From Methylobacterium sp. R2-1 (GTDB lineage Bacteria > Pseudomonadota > Alphaproteobacteria > Rhizobiales > Beijerinckiaceae), in assembly GCF_014191355.1 (NCBI RefSeq), contig NZ_JACHWM010000008.1, positions 124,001-188,000 on the forward strand: a DNA stretch of 64,000 nucleotides, in the 5' to 3' direction. A program made the position numbers and the translations under genes. Positions 57,241-64,000 of the stretch are shown here, piece after piece (the stretch's first letter is position 1; the number at the start of each line of letters is the position of its first letter). The notes below the pieces were generated by a model that saw only the letters and a program-made list of their open reading frames with translations, searched no databases and had not been told where the DNA came from.

Positions 57241-57795
57241 ATGCGCCAGGAAATGCTCGCCGGACTGCTCGGCCTCGGCCTGCTCTGCGCGCCGGCGCTT
57301 GTCGCGGGCACCGTTCCCGCCTCGGCGCAGGCGCCCGTCAAACCTGCCGCCCCGGCCGTCACCGCCGATCCGGAGCGCCTGGCTGCCGCCCGCGAGGTCG
57401 TCGCCGCGGCACAGGGAGACCGGGCTGCGGTGCTCGCGGCAATGAAGGCGCCGATGGCCGGGGTGATGCAGCAGATGGGTCTGACGGACCCGAAGAAGGC
57501 CCAGGTCATGGTGGACGAGGTCGTCCTGCCCACGCTCTCGGAGAATTTCGACGACCTGCTCGCGATCCAGGCCCTCAGCTTCGCCTCCGTCCTCTCGAAG
57601 GAGGATCTGAAGGCGGTTGCGGCCTTCTACGCCACGCCGGCGGGCAAGAATCTCGTCAAGGCGCAGCCGCAGCTGAGCCAAGCCATGCTGACGGGCATGC
57701 AGCAATGGATGGGCACGCTGATGCCGCAGCTCAAGGAGAAGGTCGAGAAGGCGGCCGCGGCGCATGGTTGGCCGAACGAGGTCAAGCGGCGCTGA
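57241..57795 (+). CDS. DUF2059 exported protein
   Basis: The 184-aa protein has a signal peptide ending in ASAQA (about residue 30), a short Pro/Ala stretch and a DUF2059 domain: LAAAREVVAAAQGD, followed by LSENFDDLLAIQALSFASVLSKEDLKAVAAFYATPAGKNLVKAQPQLSQAM and a C-terminal amphipathic helix. Function unknown; a periplasmic location is expected. ATG at 57241 has GGAGA upstream. Confidence 0.9.
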   Translation: MRQEMLAGLLGLGLLCAPALVAGTVPASAQAPVKPAAPAVTADPERLAAAREVVAAAQGDRAAVLAAMKAPMAGVMQQMGLTDPKKAQVMVDEVVLPTLSENFDDLLAIQALSFASVLSKEDLKAVAAFYATPAGKNLVKAQPQLSQAMLTGMQQWMGTLMPQLKEKVEKAAAAHGWPNEVKRR

Positions 57796-57801
57796 GGCCC
57801 C

Positions 57802-58269
57802 TCACCTCTCCGGATCGAACAAGGCCACGGCTTCGGGTCCCTGCGGGAAGGTCAGAGGCATCCGGATCACGCCGCGATGATAGGGGAAGCGGGCCCGCTG
57901 GAGCGGGTCCGGCCCCGTGAAGATCAGGCGCGGGCGGAACGAGACCGGGCTGACGCAGAGCAGATAGTTGCGCAGGTTGCGCTCGTCGGGCACGAACATC
58001 GCCTTGTCCAGGTAACGGGCCTCGTGCCGCACCCAGGATGGGATGAGCGGCAGCCGCCAGCGCCGGGCGAGGTGCTCGCCGACGCCGCCGAGGAAGGCGT
58101 CGGGCCGCGCTTCTCCGAGAAAGCCCGGATCCTCGGCGATCATCGCGCCCTGCGCCGCCGTGTGACCGTCGAGCGCGTAGAAGGCGTCGAGGAAGTTCTG
58201 CAGGTGGTGATCCCAATCGCCGTCATCGCGCGCCCGCTCGACCACCTCGCCCAGGGAAGCAGGCCTCAT
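57802..58269 (-). CDS. hypothetical partner of DUF6036 nucleotidyltransferase
   Basis: This 155-aa soluble protein is of unknown family. The first 35 residues (SLGEVVERARDDGDWDHHLQNFLDAFYALDG) are helical, and the rest contains WVRHEARYLDKAMFVPDERNLRNYLLCVSPVSFRPRLIFTGPDPL. It lacks a visible helix-turn-helix. Its ATG overlaps the stop of the nucleotidyltransferase gene (ATGA), so the two are translationally coupled and probably act together. Confidence 0.72.
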   Translation of the reverse strand: MRPASLGEVVERARDDGDWDHHLQNFLDAFYALDGHTAAQGAMIAEDPGFLGEARPDAFLGGVGEHLARRWRLPLIPSWVRHEARYLDKAMFVPDERNLRNYLLCVSPVSFRPRLIFTGPDPLQRARFPYHRGVIRMPLTFPQGPEAVALFDPER

Positions 58270-58832
58270 CGCGGGCGCTCCTGAAGGACCGACCGGAAAC
58301 GCAGGCTCGCCTCGTCCGGGGGCGCCTCGTCGTAGACGGAGACGTATAGCGCGTGCAGCGCCGCCTCGTCGCGAAGGTCGAGATGAGCGGCAAGCTGGCG
58401 GGCATCCCGCAGATCACGGCCGCCGCGGTCAAGGTTCTGCAGGGCGTGCAGCTTCATCGCGAGGAGGTAGCGCGGCGTGGCGAGGAAGGTGCGCAGGCCC
58501 GGCGTCCCATCCGCCGGGTAGAGGCCGGCCGCCGTGAACCAGGCGTCGTCCTCTTCCAGCGGCGTGAACATGCCGACCGCGTTGTTGAGCCAATCGGGCT
58601 GCAACCCGAGTTCCTCCGCCACACGGCCGACCGAGGGCGCCAGCGTCGCCTCATCGGAGCCTTCGCGCACCACGGCATCGACGTCGTCAGTGCCGCGCCG
58701 CCACGCGAATTGCAGCATCAGCGCTCCGCCGCCGTAGATCGCTACTTCCACGAACAGCCCGCGCGCGGACAGATCCGCGCCGAGCCGTTCGAGGGCGTGG
58801 AGGAGGCGGGTGCGGTCGAGGGCCAGGGCCAT
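58266..58832 (-). CDS. DUF6036-type nucleotidyltransferase (AbiEii-like)
   Basis: The 188-aa protein carries a minimal nucleotidyltransferase site: VAIYGGGALMLQFAWRRGTDDVDAVV, matching the GG...(D)DxD pattern. A helical C-terminal part (TPRYLLAMKLHALQNLDRGGRDLRDARQLAAHL) is typical of AbiEii/DUF6036 proteins, which include toxins of type IV toxin-antitoxin and abortive-infection systems. The coupled downstream gene would then be the cognate partner. Activity is inferred from the motif only. Confidence 0.82.
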   Translation of the reverse strand: MALALDRTRLLHALERLGADLSARGLFVEVAIYGGGALMLQFAWRRGTDDVDAVVREGSDEATLAPSVGRVAEELGLQPDWLNNAVGMFTPLEEDDAWFTAAGLYPADGTPGLRTFLATPRYLLAMKLHALQNLDRGGRDLRDARQLAAHLDLRDEAALHALYVSVYDEAPPDEASLRFRSVLQERPR

Positions 58833-58870
58833 TAAGGCAGTGTAGCGGTGCCGCGGCCCTCGCGAAAAGG

Positions 58871-60259
58871 CTACTCCGCGGCGGCGGCGAACACCGTCCC
58901 GGCCCGCGGCAGGTCCAGCGTATCCCAGGTCTCGACCAGCGCCGCGGTCAGCGCACCGATGCGCTCGTCGTCGTGGAAGGGCGAGGGCGTGATCCGCAGG
59001 CGTTCGGTGCCGCGCGGGACGGTGGGGTAGTTGATCGGCTGGATGTAGATGCCGTGGTGCTCCAGCAGGTGGTCGGCCGCCGCCTTGCAGAGTTCGGCGT
59101 CGCCCACCATCAGCGGCACGATGTGGGTCTCGGTGTGCAGCACCGGCAGACCGGCGGCCTCCAGCGCCGCCTTGGTGCGGGCGGCCTGCCGCTGATGCGC
59201 CTCGCGCTCGATCTTCGAGCGCTTGAGGTAGCGCACCGAGGCGCGCGCCGCCGCGGCGACGGCCGGCGGCAGGGCGGTGGTGAAGATGAAGCCGGCCGCG
59301 TGGCTGCGGACTGCGTCGCACAGGGTCGACGTGCCGGTGATGTAGCCGCCGACGCAGCCGAAACCCTTGGCGAGCGTGCCCTCGATCACGTCGACCCGGT
59401 GCATCACCCCGTCGCGCTCGGCGATGCCGGCACCGCGCTCACCGTAGAGGCCGACGGCGTGAACCTCGTCGAGATAGGTCATCGCACCGTAGGCGTCGGC
59501 GAGGTCGCAGATCGCCGCGATCGGCGCCACGTCGCCGTCCATCGAATAGACCGACTCGAAGGCGATCAGCTTGGGCCGGTCACCGGCCTCGGCGAGCAGT
59601 TGCTCGAGATGCTCAAGGTCGTTGTGGCGGAAGACGCGCTTCTCACAGCCGGAATGGCGCACGCCCTCGATCATCGAGTTGTGGTTGAAGGCGTCCGACA
59701 GGATCAGGCAGTTCGGGATCAGCTTGGCGATCGTCGAGATGCCGGCCTGGTTCGAGACGTAGCCCGAGGTGAAGACGAGGCCTGCCTCCTTGCCGTGCAG
59801 ATCGGCGAGTTCGCGCTCCAGATCGACCAGCGGCGAGTTGTTGCCGGCGATGTTGCGGGTGCCACCCGCGCCGACGCCGCAGCGGGCGGCAGTCTGGGTC
59901 AGGGCGCCGACCACCTCCGGGTGCTGGCCCATGCCGAGATAGTCGTTGGAGCACCATACGGTGATCTCGCGGCTACCGCCTTCCGGACGCCGCCATGTGG
60001 CCTGGGGGAAACGGCCCGAGATGCGCTCGATATCGGCGAAGACGCGGTAGCGGCGCTCGCTGTGCAGCCGGTCGAGGGCCGCTCGAAAATGACCGTCGTA
60101 GTCCGTGCGCGGACCGGCAGGGCGGACCGGCGGCCGCTCGAATCTGGCCCGACCGTTGCTTGCACCGGTGTCGTCCACGCCGCCATCACCGCCCACGATC
60201 GACTCGTCGGGCAGGGTGGCGCTGTCGGCAGCGTTCACGGGCATCAGGTTCACGGGCAT
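58871..60259 (-). CDS. hemA: 5-aminolevulinate synthase
   Basis: The 462-aa PLP enzyme condenses glycine and succinyl-CoA to 5-aminolevulinate (C4 pathway of haem synthesis). Landmarks are [50 protein letters not shown] and the PLP lysine in [13 protein letters not shown] ~50-residue N-terminal extension rich in Asp/Gly/Pro precedes the usual start near [16 protein letters not shown] at 60259 has GAGG 5 nt upstream; an ATG 15 nt further on is an alternative. Confidence 0.96.
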   Translation of the reverse strand: MPVNLMPVNAADSATLPDESIVGGDGGVDDTGASNGRARFERPPVRPAGPRTDYDGHFRAALDRLHSERRYRVFADIERISGRFPQATWRRPEGGSREITVWCSNDYLGMGQHPEVVGALTQTAARCGVGAGGTRNIAGNNSPLVDLERELADLHGKEAGLVFTSGYVSNQAGISTIAKLIPNCLILSDAFNHNSMIEGVRHSGCEKRVFRHNDLEHLEQLLAEAGDRPKLIAFESVYSMDGDVAPIAAICDLADAYGAMTYLDEVHAVGLYGERGAGIAERDGVMHRVDVIEGTLAKGFGCVGGYITGTSTLCDAVRSHAAGFIFTTALPPAVAAAARASVRYLKRSKIEREAHQRQAARTKAALEAAGLPVLHTETHIVPLMVGDAELCKAAADHLLEHHGIYIQPINYPTVPRGTERLRITPSPFHDDERIGALTAALVETWDTLDLPRAGTVFAAAAE

Positions 60260-60881
60260 CCGTCCTCGACGCTTTCGGCTAGTCGGGCGTTCTTCTTGGG
60301 ACGCCTCGGGTAAAGAATTCGGGCTCTGGCGCTGCTCCGGAGAGCGTTGCCGAACCGTTCGCGGCCGGACGGTGATCTCCCAAGGTTCAGCCCCCGGGGA
60401 GCGGCGCGGCCTGCCGCGTGACATCGTCCAACCGGCGGCTCCCGCTTTCTCCTGGGACGAGTCCCTCGCCGGCGCCGCTGTGGTCGCAAGATAGGAGGTA
60501 ATTTCGAACTGGTTCAAGGTGAGTTCGAGACATTCCTGCTTTGCGCCGGCTTTGCACCGGCTTGAACACCCTCACAATCTTGTCCGTATCCGCGTCCGAC
60601 CCTGGAACGTCCGACGCGCGACGCCGCCGCGGACCTCGTCGGGCCTCTTCAGGACATCGCGCGCGAGCCGCAGCCGTCCGGGCGCGCTCGGAATCGCGTC
60701 GCCGGTGACGATGCGTCGCGGCACGGATCAAAGTTCGGGCCGTGCAGCCGGCGCGGCAATGCAGATGGCGACCGGGGTGCTGGCGAAGGGCGTGAAACCG
60801 GGATACGGCCCTCCCGTGCTGGCCGTGCCCGCATCGGCGGGTCCGGCGGCTCCTGGGCAGGATCGTTTCGGGACGCGAGCG
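60260..60881. other. hemA upstream / 51-aa gene upstream region
   Basis: This is 622 nt, the longest gap in the window. Both strands are open in GC-rich frames, but no frame shows a domain, signal peptide or good SD. It should contain the hemA promoter on the minus strand. No FNR-type or Irr-type site was convincingly seen. Confidence 0.45.
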
Positions 60882-61037
60882 ATGGCGACGAAGGATGACG
60901 AGCGCGCGGCGCGGCTGAAGGCAGCCCTGCGCGACAACCTGCGCCGCCGCAAGGCACAGGCCCGGGGACGGGCCGATGATACGCCCGGCGTCGGCTCCGA
61001 GCCCGTGCCGAAGATGCAATCGGCCGAGAAGGACTAG
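60882..61037 (+). CDS. small basic conserved protein upstream of murA
   Basis: The 51-aa product begins [30 protein letters not shown] and continues in a flexible tail. Short proteins with this [24 protein letters not shown] start are common in Rhizobiales genomes, often near murA. The function is unknown; its charged helix suggests nucleic-acid or protein binding. GCGAGCG lies upstream of the ATG. The longer in-frame version from 60519 has no protein-like features. Confidence 0.7.
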   Translation: MATKDDERAARLKAALRDNLRRRKAQARGRADDTPGVGSEPVPKMQSAEKD

Positions 61038-61218
61038 CGCCGATCGCCCTCTCCCCTGCATCGCTGGCGCGATGCGTCGGGCGCAGAATGGAACCGAACG
61101 GCCACGCTTCTTCTTTTTGCCGGATACCTCCTATACCTCCACCCTGAACGAGGGGCGCCCGCGCGCCCGGCACGCAAGGCGACCTCCGCGACGGCACGGA
61201 GGTGCTCCGAGGACCCCG

Positions 61219-62508
<1,290 letters not shown>

Positions 62509-62558
62509 GGCGTTCGACAAGGACAGCGGCTGGAAGGCGCCCTCGCTCAGCGCGATAA

Positions 62559-62584
62559 CGGCCTGCACGGGATCGTGCAGGCCG
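62559..62584 (+). terminator. hairpin after murA
   Basis: CGGCCTGCAC and GTGCAGGCCG form a perfect 10-bp stem with a 6-nt loop, 51 nt after the murA stop. The T tract is missing, so a terminator role is tentative. Confidence 0.45.
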
Positions 62585-62609
62585 CGATGTTCGGCACTCT
62601 CCGTGGCGT

Positions 62610-62650
62610 TAGAGCATCGTCCTGGATATCGTATCCAGGACGATGCTCTA
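62610..62650. repeat. palindromic repeat, module A
   Basis: TAGAGCATCGTCCTGGAT and ATCCAGGACGATGCTCTA form an 18-bp stem with a 5-nt centre (ATCGT). It is the same module as at 46141-46176. Confidence 0.9.
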
Positions 62651-62662
62651 GACTCCTGTTTT

Positions 62663-62712
62663 GCATCGTCTTTTTCCGAAAGCCGGTGGCCACCTTTCAG
62701 GACGATGCTCTA
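62663..62712. repeat. palindromic repeat, module B, overlapping a stop codon
   Basis: The left part GCATCGTCTTTTTCCGAAAG is a diverged copy of module B, and the right part CACCTTTCAGGACGATGC matches 46085-46125 in reverse orientation. The terminal CTA of the element (62710-62712) is the TAG stop codon of the minus-strand secreted-protein gene, so that gene ends inside the repeat. Confidence 0.85.
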
Positions 62713-63090
62713 GCGCGCGACGGCGCCGCGCTTGATGCCGAAGCCGGGAATGTCGCAGGCGCAGGGCGAGTTCACCGGTGCAAATCCGGTCGGGCAGTTG
62801 CCGCGGGCGGTCACGCAGATGCTGCCGCCACCACGGCCGCCGCGCGGCGGACCCCGGAAGCGCGGGCCATCGTCGTCATCGTTGTAGCGGCGGCGGCCGT
62901 AATCCTCACCGTAGCGGCGCCGGCCGTACCCGTCATCGTCATCGCGGGTGCGACGGCTGTACCCGTCGTCGTAGCGGCGCGAACCGTCGTAGCCGTCGCG
63001 ATAGTACTGGGCGCTTGCCGGACTCGCCACGAACCCCAGGGCCAGGACGACCCCCAAGGTGCGCGCTATGGCCAGAACTCCGCTTTTCAT
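62710..63090 (-). CDS. secreted Tyr/Arg/Asp-rich low-complexity protein
   Basis: The 126-aa protein has a Sec signal peptide cleaved after ASA (about residue 27). Next comes a ~60-residue low-complexity region of repeated DGY/RRYDD/GRRRY units, then a GPPRGGRGGG linker and a C-terminal Cys-containing part (ICVTARGNCPTGFAPVNSPCACDIPGFG, four Cys). The layout suggests an envelope or surface protein with two possible disulfides. Function unknown. GAGG precedes the ATG. The stop codon is provided by the palindromic repeat. Confidence 0.78.
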   Translation of the reverse strand: MKSGVLAIARTLGVVLALGFVASPASAQYYRDGYDGSRRYDDGYSRRTRDDDDGYGRRRYGEDYGRRRYNDDDDGPRFRGPPRGGRGGGSICVTARGNCPTGFAPVNSPCACDIPGFGIKRGAVAR

Positions 63091-63438
63091 CGTCCTCGTC
63101 CCCTCAGGCTGACTCATGAACGTCATGCTTGGCCTTAGCCGTGCGCTCATGAACGCGCGATGAGCCCAAAAGAGCCGCTGCGTCACGCAGCCCTTCACGC
63201 AGCCCTGCCCGACGATGAATCGGATCACGCCACTCGATCGTTACCTCGATCGTTGTGACGCGTTCTTCGGCGCCGAACCGGCACCTCGTGGGCGAACTTG
63301 CACGGGCGAAGAGCGCGGAACAGCGCGGAAGAGCGCTCCGGCCAGCCGGGCTGCCGGTTGCAGCAGGCGGGTCGCCTCGCTACCTACGCCTCGAAATCCG
63401 TTCTCCGCACGTTCGGTCGGGGAGCCTGGAGCGTAAGC
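63091..63438. other. divergent intergenic region before DUF2948
   Basis: 348 nt without a supportable gene. Short direct repeats are visible (two TCACGCAGCC copies near 63183-63205 and two CGATCGTT copies near 63236-63255) but no recognised element. Confidence 0.4.
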
Positions 63439-63894
63439 ATGGAGCTTCTCAAGCTCGCCGCCCTCGACACCGAGGATCTTGCCGTCATCTCCGCCCATCT
63501 GCAGGACGCGATCCTGCGGGCGGAGGATCTCGCGTGGCTGCCGGGCGAGCACCGTTTCGCCCTGGCGGCCCGACGCTTCGACTGGTCCGTGCCCCCGGGC
63601 CAGCCGCCCCGGCGCCGGCTCGCGGGCCTGCATTTCGAGCGCGTGCTGTCCGTGAAGGCTAAGGGTATCACGCCGGGAGCGACCTCGGGCGATCCCCTGA
63701 GCCTCCTGGCGATCACGTTCGAGGAAACCGAGGCCCCCTCCGGCATCGCCACCCTGGTTTTTTCCGGTGGGGCCGCGATCCGGCTCGAACTCGAATGCAT
63801 CGAGGTGCGCCTGAAGGATCTCGGCCCTGTCTGGGAGGCCGACGGTCGCCCCGATCATGAGGCCGTGCGCAACCTCGTCGAGAACCGCCCGTGA
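63439..63894 (+). CDS. DUF2948 family protein
   Basis: The 151-aa cytosolic protein is conserved in Rhizobiales next to hisD. Landmarks are LKLAALDTEDLAVISAHLQDAILRAEDLAWLPGEHRFALAARRFDW near the N-terminus, HFERVLSVKAKGI, and the C-terminal IRLELECIEVRLKDLGPVWEADGRPDH. Function unknown. GGAG lies upstream of the ATG. It is 31 nt before hisD and probably co-transcribed with it. Confidence 0.93.
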   Translation: MELLKLAALDTEDLAVISAHLQDAILRAEDLAWLPGEHRFALAARRFDWSVPPGQPPRRRLAGLHFERVLSVKAKGITPGATSGDPLSLLAITFEETEAPSGIATLVFSGGAAIRLELECIEVRLKDLGPVWEADGRPDHEAVRNLVENRP

Positions 63895-63925
63895 CCCCCT
63901 TTCCCCGAACCGCCGATATCGTCCG

Positions 63926-64000
63926 ATGATTCGCCTCGACAGCCGCTCCCCCGATTTCCGGGAGGCGTTCAAGCGCCTGCTCAGCCTCAAGCGCGAGATC
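63926..64000 (+). CDS. hisD: histidinol dehydrogenase, N-terminal fragment (window edge)
   Basis: Only the first 25 codons are present (MIRLDSRSPDFREAFKRLL and onward to LKREI). The RLD...DF..AF..LL..KRE pattern matches the start of HisD, the enzyme for the last two steps of histidine synthesis. The identity is also supported by its place after murA and DUF2948, the common Rhizobiales order. The gene continues beyond the window. Confidence 0.85.
   Translation, partial: MIRLDSRSPDFREAFKRLLSLKREI

Noticed and set aside
60387..61037. Longer genes in the hemA-murA gap on either strand
   Set aside because: No SD, no signal peptide, no recognisable domain; only the short 51-aa frame next to murA looks like a real gene.

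Overview
The window is GC-rich, densely coded alphaproteobacterial chromosome. The gene content points to Hyphomicrobiales (Rhizobiales) and most likely a Methylobacterium/Methylorubrum relative. The supporting features are a right-end order murA - DUF2948 gene - hisD that is typical of that order, a C4-pathway 5-aminolevulinate synthase, an HWE-family histidine kinase, a class II DAHP synthase, a homospermidine synthase and many extragenic palindromes of a rhizobial type. This assignment is an inference from gene families and local order, not from a database match. No rRNA, tRNA, CRISPR array, transposase or phage gene was seen.

Layout. 1-3.7 kb: the end of homospermidine synthase, two tandem Uma2 (PD-(D/E)XK-like) genes, the first with a frameshifted tail, a small Smr-like gene and a DUF1206 membrane protein. 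3.8-8.9 kb: a split O-antigen/exopolysaccharide initiation set (membrane nucleotide-sugar 4,6-dehydratase, sugar epimerase/reductase, WecA-like phosphosugar transferase) interrupted by a divergent HxlR regulator/azoreductase pair. 9.2-13.7 kb: a large GGDEF-EAL membrane protein, a coiled-coil hypothetical and a degenerate ferredoxin-reductase-like protein. 13.9-20.3 kb: glycogen metabolism (glgP, divergent GH13 glucosidase, glgA). 20.4-24.7 kb: Crp/Fnr regulator, aldo-keto reductase, HWE sensor kinase and SelW-like protein. 25-27.1 kb: LemA and two TPM-domain proteins in one operon.

27.4-33.6 kb: cstA with ybdD, a DUF898 membrane protein with an M48 protease, a lipoprotein and ndk. 34-38.2 kb: a DUF2147 periplasmic protein, a tandem-barrel porin fusion and hslO. 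38.6-41.1 kb: edd-eda (Entner-Doudoroff). 41.5-49.4 kb: a TonB-dependent siderophore receptor behind an AT-rich leader, DUF2794, a probable structured RNA, bluB, an L,D-transpeptidase, an AmpG/RhtX-like MFS carrier and an ABC exporter. 49.5-55.5 kb: yicC-gmk, three small hypotheticals, class II DAHP synthase and a LuxR regulator. 55.9-60.3 kb: an MBL hydrolase, a PhnA-like protein without its zinc ribbon, DUF2059, a DUF6036 nucleotidyltransferase with a tightly coupled partner, and hemA. 60.9-64 kb: a 51-aa protein, murA, a tyrosine/arginine/aspartate-rich secreted protein, DUF2948 and the start of hisD.

The items most worth follow-up are a two-module palindromic repeat present in opposite orientations at 46.1 and 62.6 kb, a second inverted-repeat family at 6.9 and 30.0 kb, a rod-shaped 6S-like RNA candidate with its own terminator upstream of bluB, the two-barrel porin fusion, the cofactor-less ferredoxin/FNR-like protein, and the DUF6036 nucleotidyltransferase gene pair.
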